A DNA stretch of 64,000 nucleotides, taken from positions 161,215 to 225,214 of the forward strand of contig LUCM01004960.1 of the NCBI GenBank assembly GCA_008360955.1, read 5' to 3'. Both the position numbers and the translations under genes were made by a program. Source of the stretch: Fasciolopsis buskii. Lineage: Eukaryota; Platyhelminthes; Trematoda; Plagiorchiida; Fasciolidae. The notes below the pieces were generated by a model that did no database searches, was not told where the DNA came from, and was given only the letters and a program-made list of their open reading frames with translations. Within the stretch, counting starts at the first letter, position 1; each line of letters opens with the position of its first letter. Positions 26,101-35,670 of this stretch are shown here, one piece after another.

Positions 26101-29100
26101 CAAACTATAAGTACAATAATAGATTATGGTTTGCTTTATCTTCCAGTTAGCAGATACGGCGATGCCAATTTTATCCAAACAGAATTACCACTGCCTTAGT
26201 AATTATATTGTAATTAGACCAACAAAGACAATATTTAATAAAACAAACTGGCCTGGTGTTTCTAAGAAACAAAATCTTGGTGAAACTTCCGATGAATTCC
26301 TCGAATTTTGGCATTTATTTTCGAATTGCGTTCACTGTTATTTGATAAAACATATCATTTTCCGTATATTGACAAACAATGGTAATAATGGACGAAAAGG
26401 ATCATTCTCGTGCTTTGTCGACGTCATAGCTGCATTTAGAATATAACAGACTGCAAAAGCCAGGTGTTTGTTCGGCCCGCGTTAACAGTAAGTCTCGTTA
26501 CCACAGGGATCACATTTTACCATTCGCGACTTCTTTCAACTCCATTTCCAATATGAATCGAACCGCATTCGGGACAAGGTTACTTCACACAAATGATATG
26601 GAGCGATACAAAAATTGCCGGATTTGGTTGTGCAGTTAGTCCGGACGGATTCGCTTGTTACATCGTCGGTCATTACATGCCCAAAGGGAATGTCCGTGGT
26701 CAGTTCGCATCCAACGTACTCCCAGCCAGATTGGATAGATTTTCGGGTAAGTGGCTTGCCAATAATCGTGAATAAAACATTAGTCTGATATTGTTAATGC
26801 TGAACAGAAGTGAACGGTCTTAAAATTTTGAATCAGCCAGTATCTTCGTGGTTATGCAAATGTGGGGGCTAAAGCGAGATACAAAGGGTTTTGACAAACC
26901 TCACAATTCCCGCAGTTTGTTCACTGCTATCCTGTTTGATAGATCTCATCAGTAAACTTCTTCGAGTAATCAATATCACATTAGCAAGTACAATTTTCTG
27001 CGATAGCCCACTGGCGGTGTTTGGTTGCTTACACTTTTATTTTCGCCGTCTCCAGTAGTTTGTTCGAATTCATTTCATTTAGTCGACTTGAGAGGGACTC
27101 TGAATATCGAAAGGCAACTTTGCTAGCGAATTTGCTTGTTTGTTTGGCTAATGAGCCCGTGTATGTTTGCCTGTTTATATCTGTGTCTTTTGACTGCTCG
27201 CTACTGAGCAGTGCGGCAGGTTTTATGGGAGAAGATGAGTGACCAAACAAGATGAGATATTGTAGACAAGTACATCAACCATCCTTGCCTTACGTGGGCT
27301 GCCAGTTGGGTGACGAAAGTGCAGTACTGCATTCCCGAGCACTTTGCAGACAATCCGTGCGGTGTAAGAGATTAGGATACGCAGTTCAAACGAAGTTCTG
27401 AATACCACATTATTAATAACCAATACTTGCACTTATTGCATGGCCAAAGAAACAATCTGCTGTCAAATGTCTTCACATCTATTCAGTTTTCAGTGGATGT
27501 TCAGTCACTCTGTAGAATGATTTGCGGTGGTCACTTCTCCCTGCGGTAGGAGCTTGCGTTCGTTCACGCAATAGGAACCCCCATCAGGAGTAGAACTGAA
27601 TTCCCAAGAGATTTGCGACTTCAGATAAATTGATCAGACCATATTATAATTTCATAAAAATGAAAGGAAAGTCAACTGTGGATGGAACACGTTTGGTTTT
27701 GTAAACAGTCGGTTCCTCACGAACAGATGATAGTACTCTTTGCCGAAGCATCTTGCCCTGAGGGGCCGGCGAGTAAACCTGTGATGCCCAGGGGAGACAT
27801 GACGTTTCTTCACATCACTGGAAGCAATAAGTGAAATTTACCTGTCCAATAGCAATTACCCAGTCTTAAGTAAAAAATTACACGTGATCGTGGTTGAATA
27901 CGTTTTAACCACGGGGTTTCACAAGACTGGTGTCAGAGATAATGCATACAGGTCCAGAGAATTCTGAATTCAACACAGCAGATATGTTTGCTGTCATTTA
28001 TCTTGGCGAATAAAGTAATGTCATCATTTTCACTGAGGGTCTGCCGATCGGAAAGCTTCAAACGATTCCTCGAATGCACATTCAACTCTAGCGTTAGAAT
28101 CTAATTTTATTCACAAGGATTTCTGCTGTTTCTCTTAGAGATTTTCGGTTCCGATATCGATCTGATATCATTTCTCGATTTTAGCACTTTCTGTCTTTAA
28201 CTTACGTTATTCTATATTTTGGGATAGCCACTGAACTGATTTTACGATACCTGTTCAAGTAAATTAGTCAGGTGACCTCTGACTCCCAAGTACTAGGCTC
28301 GAACATGGATCGACGTGGTGCTGTCTTTCAGTTGATGGATTGCTACCGCTTTTGATTGTCAATTTCCTTGGTCGAATCAATGCGTAGTTTCGAGTTCCGC
28401 CGGGACCTAAATGATTTCACAATTGAGTTACTGCTAAATGAAATCATCATCCAAGATCTTGAGTTCATATCTGATTTATATCTTCTGAATATAATTAGCA
28501 GAAATTTATTTCGCCTAACACCCTGAAGTATTCCACTTTGGAAAAATCGTTTCAACGCTAGCGGACCGAATAACAGAGGCGCAGTCAAAATGTCTGTGTA
28601 CTTTTACAATTTACTCATTAGACTGCTTCCTAGTTTTTCGCTGACTACTGTTTATTCCCAACAGGGATGTAAAAGCTGTCCAGTTGTGCATTTGTTTCAC
28701 TCACTACAGCAAACAAAACAAATAGACTACCGAAAACAAGGCAATGTGCACTCAATTGTACAAGGAAGCTTCGAGAATTAGTTTGTACCCTTGATTGCCA
28801 GATCTATATGACAAAAAGATAAGTCTGAATCACATGGATTGCACTGCAGCTGATGATGAAAACTTCTACAACACCCATAGGACAAGTTTAACCTAGAGTA
28901 GCCCACAGATCACTGGACGTGTTTTTGGAAAGATGGACCGATTTGTTTTTGATTTGGTACACGCGAATATGTATGCGAAGCAAGAATAAGCATGCTCAAT
29001 CGCGGGAAGCGTGAATACACAAGCTCACGCAAACACTGGCTGATTGAGACTTAGTGGTTGAAGAACTTTTCAATTGATTCACTTGATTGTGTCGATAACC

Positions 29101-29464
29101 AACGAGTAATTTTGGTCCAAACATTCTCAGTGGCACCGTGTTTTACGGTTAACCTAAACTTGCGTCTTAACTGATACAGTTTGACTTCTGTTAAACGAAA
29201 TTTCCGTGCATTTCAGAACAATATGATTCGTTTCGTAATTCGATGCCGCAACCATCACCAATGATGCCTACACCGAAACAGCCCATGACACTGCCTTCTC
29301 GTCCGGAAACGAAAGAAGAACGCAAAGCACGTGAAAAAGCAGAAAAGAAAGAACGTGAACGGCTTGAAAAAGAAAAGAAAGAACAGGAAAAACGGGAGAA
29401 GAAAGAACGAAAGGAACGTGAAAAATTGGAGAAAAAAGACAAGAGAAAATCGTCCAAATTTTGA
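5082..29464 (+). CDS. CAP gene 1: GLIPR2/GAPR-1-type SCP/TAPS protein with charged helical tail (5 coding exons)
   Basis: Joining 5082-5122, 13180-13352, 22058-22132, 26579-26746 and 29217-29464 gives 705 nt, 234 aa plus stop, with intron phases 2,1,1,1. The CAP domain (about residues 6-145) shows the N-terminal 'LTAHNRYRAMHG' helix, 'QKWAEELA', 'YGENLAYMG', 'MWYLQSELHDYN', 'FTQMIW', 'GFGCAVSPDG', 'GHYMPKGNV' and 'NVLP'. CAP proteins of this group act at membranes and lipids or as binding proteins; no enzymatic role is established. There is no signal peptide and residue 2 is Asn, so it should be cytosolic and not myristoylated. Three of four cavity-tetrad positions are replaced (Pro49, Gln82, Tyr98; Glu57 kept). 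A Pro-rich linker (162-182) leads to an E/K/R-rich helix (183-230), absent from human GAPR-1. Human GAPR-1 is about 154 aa. It resembles group 2 venom allergen-like proteins of flukes, but the orthologue is unknown. Confidence 0.85.
9175..9300 (-). mobile_element. Divergent, partial tRNA-derived SINE copy
   Basis: Read on the minus strand, the GGAGGAATCGAATTTGC stretch (9238-9254) corresponds to the B-box and following segment of the SINE family seen at 38600 and elsewhere. Flanking bases match only loosely, so this is an old or partial copy. Confidence 0.4.
10645..10867 (+). other. Exon-like open frame of unknown origin inside intron 1
   Basis: A pyrimidine-rich acceptor (ATCATTTCTTCTAG) is followed by an open frame of about 73 codons ending in TAA at 10865-10867. 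The composition is protein-like: 'LLETCNVKFNGSVVHG', 'HWPPYPKPAVRIKQEA', and a Ser/Thr/Pro/Gln-rich end. 'VRIKQEA' fits a sumoylation-type psiKxE motif common in transcription regulators. It cannot be joined to CAP gene 1, which splices 5122 to 13180 in frame. It could be a nested gene's last exon, a retrocopy fragment or chance. The family is not recognised. Confidence 0.22.
13180..13352 (+). CDS. CAP gene 1, coding exon 2
   Basis: A 173-nt exon between CTTTTTCAG and a GTAAGC donor, entering in phase 2 and leaving in phase 1. It encodes residues 15-71 (YRAMHG to RFT) with 'ARSAQKWAEELA' and 'YGENLAYMG'. It has exactly the length of gene 2 exon 2. Where gene 2 has Leu-Glu-His-Ser, this exon has Met-Ile-Pro-Ser, so the first tetrad histidine is replaced by Pro49; Glu57 in GEN is kept. 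Confidence 0.92.
14083..14250 (+). mobile_element. tRNA-derived SINE copy
   Basis: The A-box-like part is CCTTGGTCAAGCGGATTAGG (14084-14103). It is followed by the diagnostic GGTGAAAGTCGCGTGCTAGAATCC, CCGGTCAACTTCCC and CTTTCTGAAAAGTGAT segments and an A/G-rich 3' end (AAATGAAAGG). The same order is seen in copies at 21741, 38600 and 43620. Confidence 0.75.
15588..15819. repeat. Segment bracketed by two TATATACATATATATA tracts
   Basis: Near-identical AT-rich tracts lie at 15588-15611 and 15798-15819, about 190 bp apart. The interior contains a short perfect palindrome CTCTTCGTCGAAGAG (15653-15667). This could be one microsatellite-flanked repeat unit; no family is recognised. Confidence 0.45.
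21741..21920 (+). mobile_element. tRNA-derived SINE copy
   Basis: It carries GGATAAGGTCGTGACC, then AAGGTCACGAGTTCGAGTACTCCC (B box with GAGTTCGA), CCGGTCAACGTCCCC and a purine-rich tail (GGAATTAGAAGATAAG). It shares order and spacing with the copies at 14083 and 38600 but is diverged. It ends about 140 bp before CAP gene 1 exon 3. Confidence 0.72.
22058..22132 (+). CDS. CAP gene 1, coding exon 3
   Basis: A 75-nt, phase 1-1 exon between TTTTTCACAG and GTAAGT. It encodes residues 73-96, 'EDASKMWYLQSELHDYN' then 'GEFTYES'. It corresponds to gene 2 exon 3 (78 nt, one codon longer). In CAP proteins the residue two after the WY pair is the third tetrad position (Glu); here it is Gln82. Confidence 0.88.
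23387..23944 (+). other. Longest open frame of the window, unassigned
   Basis: A 185-codon ATG-initiated frame inside CAP gene 1 intron 3, with no in-frame link to the CAP gene. The product has many Cys, Arg and Ser residues, no repeats, no clear signal peptide or membrane span, and a loose CxxC-like 'FFCERCLRLADK' stretch. No family is recognised. In a 64-kb window an open frame of this length by chance is uncommon but possible. It could be a decayed retroelement fragment. Confidence 0.2.
24869..25080. mobile_element. Foldback/MITE-like near-palindrome
   Basis: Two arms of about 95 bp (24869-24964 and 24985-25080) are reverse complements with scattered mismatches and small indels. Matched blocks include TTTTATTGTGAAT / ATTCACAATAAAA, AATGTTAATAA / TTATTAACATT, TTGTTGGTAG / CTACCAACAA and GGGTAGTCTTTCTCA / TGAGAAAGTCTACCC. 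The loop is about 20 nt. The ends read TGGT...ACCA, flanked on both sides by TAC, a possible target duplication. No coding capacity. This fits a MITE or other foldback element. Confidence 0.82.
26579..26746 (+). CDS. CAP gene 1, coding exon 4
   Basis: A 168-nt, phase 1-1 exon with a strong GTAAGT donor. It encodes residues 98-152: 'YFTQMIWSDT', 'GFGCAVSPDG', 'GHYMPKGNVRG', 'NVLP'. The acceptor (ACAAG|GT) is weak, but it gives exactly the length and phase of gene 2 exon 4 and a gapless alignment. The conserved Gly-His before FTQ becomes Cys97-Tyr98, so the last tetrad histidine is lost. Confidence 0.85.
26747..29216 (+). other. CAP gene 1 intron 4 (about 2.5 kb)
   Basis: The donor is G|GTAAGT and the acceptor GCATTTCAG|A, phase 1. 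No strong internal donor/acceptor pair, repeat or coding trace was seen, so no additional small exon is proposed here. Confidence 0.7.
29217..29464 (+). CDS. CAP gene 1, terminal coding exon: Pro-rich linker and E/K/R helix
   Basis: It starts after GTGCATTTCAG in phase 1 and ends with TGA at 29462-29464. It encodes 'EQYDSFRNS', a linker with seven prolines (residues 162-182) and about 48 residues made almost only of Glu, Lys and Arg (183-230), with E and K/R alternating at spacings that favour i to i+4 salt bridges. Such stretches usually form a single alpha helix or coiled coil. It shares nothing with gene 2's last exon. The two reverse-strand open frames here are shadows. Confidence 0.85.
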
Positions 29465-29539
29465 CCCGTGCCAAATTGAAGACGAAGAGTAATTTTGAAG
29501 TTGCTCTCAAACGCGGCTTGTTACTGTCTCTTCTATCCA

Positions 29540-29545
29540 ATTAAA
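29540..29545 (+). terminator. Candidate polyadenylation signal (ATTAAA) of CAP gene 1
   Basis: ATTAAA lies 76 nt after the stop codon and is the nearest standard variant signal. The cleavage site cannot be placed from sequence. Confidence 0.35.
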
Positions 29546-29939
29546 TGTGAAATTATTCGGAGAAAGGCAGCACATTTGCCGCTAGAGAAATTCACAGTTT
29601 TATCCCCAGATTCGTCGTGTTTTGCTTTGCTAAGAAAAGCAAAAATTGCGCCTTTTCAACGCTATGGCTATAGGTGAAGGCTTTCGCTTTATTGTTTCTT
29701 CTCATGAGTAGGGCACATTTTGTTGATGCGCGTCTATTCTTCCGAATTTCAGATGGAATTTACGCTATTCTCGGATCCTTGGCTTTCAGTGCTACCTAAA
29801 ATGAAACGTGTAAAACCTTGAGACGTCAGCTGATCAGGACGTTGAGGATTGACCGTGAACAGTGGTGGATAGGGAAACTGGGAGGAAGAAATAAGCTCTA
29901 GCTATCGGGAATACCCGCAACCTTAACCGGCTGATTAGG

Positions 29940-30215
29940 AATACCAGTCCACGGTAGCCAAACGTAAGCGAGACGATTTAGAAACCCGAGAGCACTGATT
30001 CATTCTCAGGAGCATCGAGTGAACTAATGAGTCGCTTATAGGTGAACTAATGCAGGCAGTTGCCAGTCTTTCACACAAAATATAAGTGATCAGGAAGATA
30101 GGTTCCATAAAATGGCATAAGGCACCTGGATCAGATGGGTTATCTTCATACTTCTTCAAGAACAGTGGTGTTAATAAAACTTTTAGGATCGACCTAGTCA
30201 ACTTGAAGGATTACT
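29940..30215 (+). mobile_element. Non-LTR retrotransposon reverse-transcriptase fragment
   Basis: On the plus strand, 30116-30166 reads 'HKAPGSDGLSSYFFKN', the N-terminal RT block of LINEs (K-A-P-G-x-D-G-L...F-F-K). It is preceded by an 'ELMQAVASL' helix that normally comes just before it. Stops and frame breaks occur upstream and coding similarity fades after about 30200. It lies only about 0.5 kb beyond the end of CAP gene 1. Confidence 0.65.
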
Positions 30216-33200
30216 AATATCTGGTGACCGAACCCAGTAACAAGAAACCTGATAGACCCGCATGTGAAATTCACAGGGGAGTATATTTTCTATTAGTCAG
30301 TAGTAAAAGCTCTAACTTGTATATTCCAAATGATTCGTCATGCAGCGTCAGCAGCCAAACTGCACTAGAAATTATGGAAGCATTCCGTTGCTGCATCATA
30401 CTAGTTAACAATTATCGGCAATGCACATTCACCTCGCAGCAGTTGGGAAGCAAACTTGGGATGTGATAGTGTGATTCGAACGTTTTAGCCTTTTCGCTAG
30501 CTGGGCCGGCTCTCTACGTTTGATTGAACATCAACACTGCTAGATATAGCTCCCTTATCCGTGGCTGCAGTTTGCAAAACACAGACTTTCTAAAGCACCA
30601 AATGAACGACTTTGGGGTGAGGACGAACGATGCGTGTGAAGATCAGAACAGTTGCATCGGCCAAGTCCACACTCTGGAACAAACTTGAGAACCTTACTCG
30701 GACTATCGATCCTTGCTTTCCTCAAGCTGTAACTTGTGTTTGGCTAAATGGATCGTTCCATTTTGTGGCGGTGTCGCCCATTAATGGGTATGCCAGAGAA
30801 ATTCACTTCGTTTACCCAATTCCTGTGTATAAATAGCCTTCTAGCTTGAATGTTTCACTCGCGTTCACTATTAGAAATGGCTATCGTTGGCTTGCTCCCT
30901 TTAAACTTCTCTCCAGTTTTGTCATTTGGACTGTTATGGAGATAGCCATATTTTCATGTGACGATAGCGGCATCGCTATTTTCGCAGACAGGAAGCTGTA
31001 TGACTTAACAAATGCGGACAGTTTTGTGCCTCTGAGTGAGTGATAGCGCAGATATGTTCGGGTTGCGATTTGCACGTTTGAGGTGTAATATGCTGTTGCA
31101 CAACTGCGGTGGCTCAGAGGCAAACCCCGTACTTTTAGGGGAGCAAACGGGTTAGATGGGTAGAGTTAGTTAGTTGAGTAGTTGTGTCTCACCTGGTGGT
31201 CTTATGTCGGAAGATGAGTCATTCCTCATGCGGAAAGCTCAATTAGTGTTTGCCAATTTGCGGCATTAGTAATATCGGAATAACTCTGGATTAGCGAGCA
31301 GTTTTCAACCATATATTTTCATAATAAAGTCTATATTACTCCAAAGCTTCGAAACTCGAAATTTGAGTATGGGAAATATGCAAAGTTTTTAGGTGTCTGA
31401 ATGCCGTTATCTTCGCCATGCCAGCAGAATATCACGGGGAAATTTCATGAACAACTCAAAAGTTAGGCAAGTGTTGCTGGGTCTTAGGGTTTAGTTTTCC
31501 GAACAGGCACTAAATCGGAAAATGTCAAGATCATGGGGACGCTCTTTGACTACACCCACAGAACCATCGCCTAACTCATTGTACGGCGTTCTTCGAAGCA
31601 GGTAATGGTTAGATGATGGGTCGAGATGGTCTCTGGATGGTATGGGAAAAAGGTGCGAAACCCTTAACCAGTGGGTTGACTCGCGTAGATATTGGAAAGA
31701 ATAGACAAAATGGCTCGGTGCCTCAGTAAATTGGCTATCTTACATTCTAAATCATTCCACTGCTGTACAGTTTCTCGTCATCTTTTTTATGGCACCCTAT
31801 TTTTACGATTTGTTGATGCGTTTTCTCTTTTGGGTAGATGATACCGTGAGCAGCCATCAAGACCAAATCATTTTGGCCCAAGCCTAAATTTTACACAAAT
31901 CTTACAATGTGCTCTATTTGGCCCCGGACGATTGCAAGGTATTTAGAATTTATGATGTTTACTACAATAGGTGATTGGGCACACACCTATCGGTTTATTT
32001 CGAAGCATTTGGAAACGGATGGAGTCTCGGTAGCACTGGATGTGTTGACATTCTGTAGTCCCGAATAGCCATCCAACCACTCCTGAAATCTTTGTGCCTC
32101 ATTCAGTAAATTAGAACAATGAAAAAATTGAAGGTAAATCTAACTGAATAAAAATTTGCGAAAATTCCCAAGGTGTTCTATGACCGGTACGTCCATTTCT
32201 GGACACCTAATAAGGCAAATATTACTTCAAACCTGATTTTTGTAGTTCCCTTTTCACAAACTATAAGGATAATGAATGTTTTTACGGAATTCATCATCCA
32301 CTATTAGCGCACAACAAGCGATTCGAAAATCACGGAGTAAGTGTACCCAAACTGGATTGGAGTGCTTGATTGTGCGTTGCAGGTGTTTAATCGGTTATTA
32401 GGAGCCTTCCTATTCAGTATAGTAGCCAACGAACAAGCGTTCGCCCTGAGTTCGCACTGTAAATAGGTAGCGGTGCAGATGTACTGGGTACAATCCCTAA
32501 TAAGGGTAAAACAATTGTACAATGCTTTCATACCTAGATATCGGTATACTTGGCGTAGATACTATGCGATATATCCTAAATTCTTTACCAGGCCAAATAT
32601 CATATATTGAGTTGACTGGTTCAGTACCTAGGTGAACGAGAATCGCACTGACATCGCACCGGTTGCACGAACCGAGAAAATGATATATAAATCCAAATGT
32701 CATATACTGATATCAGTAGTGTGAGGTGAATCAACACCAACGACTTATTTTTCGCTAACGACAAACATTTAGTTCCAGTCTGGCTTGGTTTTTGCCTCAG
32801 CTGTTAAGACCGGTGTGGCCTACACTGAAGAATCCACTGGTTTAGGATTCCGAATATATTACCTACTAGCTCTAATAAACAATAATTTGTTCTCGAATAT
32901 ATCTCATTTTTGGAATGCCGTTCGATTTGGTGCATTCGAAACCCATTTTCTAAAATTCTGTACAGATAAAATTGGGCTTTGAATATTCCGGAAGGGGTTG
33001 ATCAGATGGTACTGATTCAAGTTCCTCATCCAATCTTTAGTACGCCTAACAGCAACGCAAAACGCCAAGTTGGACCGCCCTGTTTCACTCAAGATTGAAA
33101 TCTTCGAGAAGATTCTCCCAAACATTGACCCGAAGGAGACTCTCTGAACTTTCAATTTTTGACATCACTAGTGCATAAATTAAAAAAAACGCGCAGTTTT

Positions 33201-35639
33201 GATTCTCATGTCTTTTCATAAAAGAATTGCTCAATTACGGTGTTTCTCAAATTACTTTATATTTTTGAATATTAGTAACTATTTGCAGCTTGAATTTGGT
33301 GTTTTTAAAGTTCTGTCGACGTTGTTTTTGTGTACAAAATTGGTGTCTGTGAAATTGGGAATTGGTTGAACAGTGTTCACTCATACCATTTGTTGTTGTC
33401 GACGGGATGTAATCAAAAAACGGAGATGCCAGTGGGGATGGCGAACCTTTAAAGTTTTCAGTAATTGCATGAAGTCTTGGACACTGATCAAGTGGGATTA
33501 GAACTATGGAAATAGGATGCCGCTCACGGGCGCATTCGAATGTCTGTTTAGAGTTAGGACTGATAATACATCGCTATGTAACAAGTAAGTGAATGTGCAT
33601 TGAAATACAGCATAACATCAAGCAGAATATCACTTGTAAGTTCATCTACATTTCAAGTATTGTAGTGACAGACTGTAAATTTTACTAGTGAATGAATCTC
33701 AACCAAGTTCATTCCCAGAATCACTTGACGTGTTATCCTCAAAACCAATCATAATGGTGCAAACTTTTGCCGCGGAACATAAAATTGGATCTCACATGTC
33801 CGTTTTGTACAGTTTTAAAAATCTCAGTTCAACAATGTAATCTATTCGGAAGTGTGCCCAATTCCACTGGTTGCTTGCTGTACATTTTGTTGCATTAGGG
33901 TAGTAGCCGAAATTCAATCGTTTTCTTTGACATCTTCGGTCTGCTATTCACAATGACCAAGTGAACACGCTTTCCAGTTTTTCTTATAACTTCCTCGTTT
34001 CACACAGAATTGCTAATAAGATTCAATTACGGAAATTAAAGTCTTATGATCGCATGCAAATTACGTAATTTCGGCTAATATCATCCAATCCTGGTTGCAA
34101 CTCGGTGCGTTTCTCATTTTGTCCTCGCCCAGAGTGCGATGAATTCTCTGAAAACTGAATAATTGTTCGAAATCATCGCTTTTTTTGGATCTTTCGATTG
34201 GCGAATCCAATTGGTGAGACTTCGGATTTTCCACCCACTTGGGCCATAAAAAGTCTTCCGAAGCATATTGGAATCCCGCCCAAATTAGCCCAGCCAGTTC
34301 CATACGGTTTGTCGTTCACTGGCGGTCCGCATAGAATGCTCATTCATCCAGATTTCCTCCCACGCACGCGATGCTGCCATTCGTGAGCTTTTCGCTCGGT
34401 CCCGACAGTCAGGTTAATGAAATTCTATCCAATCCAATCAGGAAGATGTGTCGAGTTCTGCAGAGTGATCCCAATATTATTTCCACTCCACTCGGTCGTT
34501 AGTTTGCTAGCACTTATTGGAATACGGTACATTTTTTGTTCGATTTACGCTGCTCAATTGAAGCGGCTTAGAATTGCGCAGATGAATTTTCTTCCTTCAA
34601 CTAAAGTAATCGGACTGGAAAAAAAGTCGGAGGTTGAAATCTGAAGATAAGTACTGGACCAGAATCTTACCGTGACTGAGCAAAGCAAGACTCAACAAAA
34701 TGAATGTGTACGTTCGTAGGCCGGCGTGAGCATGAAAGGTCGAGCACTGTGGTAATGGTCTCGTGATTTCCGTGAAGTTCAGTTCAAGAAAAATATGACC
34801 CTCGATAAATGTTGAAGAAGTTTAATCAAAGTTTTCCTAACGTTAGTGATACGGACTTTCCGTAGATCTTGACGTAACCTATCTTATGGAACCAGCCAAA
34901 AACTTTTTCGGTCAGCTAGATATACACAAAAACTGTCGCAAATATGTGGTCCTGAGACGCTGCGGCTGACTGCACCAAAACTGTTGGTCGGATAATCCTG
35001 TGAAATCTTGTCCTTGCTTAGGCTTTGTAGATACCCTTGACTCCTCTCAATAGATCTTCGTTACTCCAAGTCCCAAAAAGATAGGACCGAATTTCACCCC
35101 GTATATTGATGTTTCGTTCTCCTCAAAGAACCTGAAAGACTGACATCTCATAGAACGTTTCAACGAAGCGATACACCTAATCTAATCAGTTTGCTTGCCG
35201 TCGTTCTCTTTGAACTTTTGAAGCAATCGTTGATTTCAGCTACTTCGATCTGTCTCCATTTGGGCAGAAAAATTCTGCTGCTAGTATATCTCTGTGGATA
35301 AACTGATGCATTTAGCTGCGTGTAGAATTCCGAGATTCTAACTGCCCTAGTCACCAAAGAGATTAACTGAAAGGACTTAGCACCATCTCAAAATTATCTT
35401 TATGCCTGCCGACGACTAACGTGAGTTTAGGATAGAATCTTTTCGTAGATTTTGTCTTTAAGAAGTATTTTGAAATATGCTATTCTGTCTCAACCCCGTT
35501 TACCCAAACTGTTTTTCTCCTATGAGGTATGTACTCCAGTCGAGTACGTCGAAGATGATACCCCAGGATTGTCAAACACTAACGTGTGACACCCAATCCA
35601 TTTAGCAGTATGGCATAAAGAGATTCGCAAACCAGCACA

Positions 35640-35670
35640 CATACACACACACACATGCACACATACAAGC
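35640..35670. repeat. CA-rich microsatellite
   Basis: A run of CA with TACA and TGCA interruptions. Simple sequence. Confidence 0.8.

Larger units (their letters stand above)
22133..26578 (+). other. CAP gene 1 intron 3 (about 4.4 kb)
   Basis: The donor is T|GTAAGT. The acceptor is ACAAG|GT, which lacks a close pyrimidine tract; the nearest C/T-rich run is about 25-50 nt upstream. The intron contains a 185-codon unassigned open frame (23387-23944) and a near-palindromic foldback element (24869-25080). Nothing else could be supported. Confidence 0.7.

Noticed and set aside
29191..29540. Reverse-strand frames rich in Ser/Phe/Arg
   Set aside because: They are shadows of the E/K/R-rich terminal exon of gene 1, which is supported by phase and splice site.
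31085..31160. tRNA-like segment with A-box-like TGGCTCAGAGG
   Set aside because: No convincing B box or cloverleaf follows; too weak to list as a feature.
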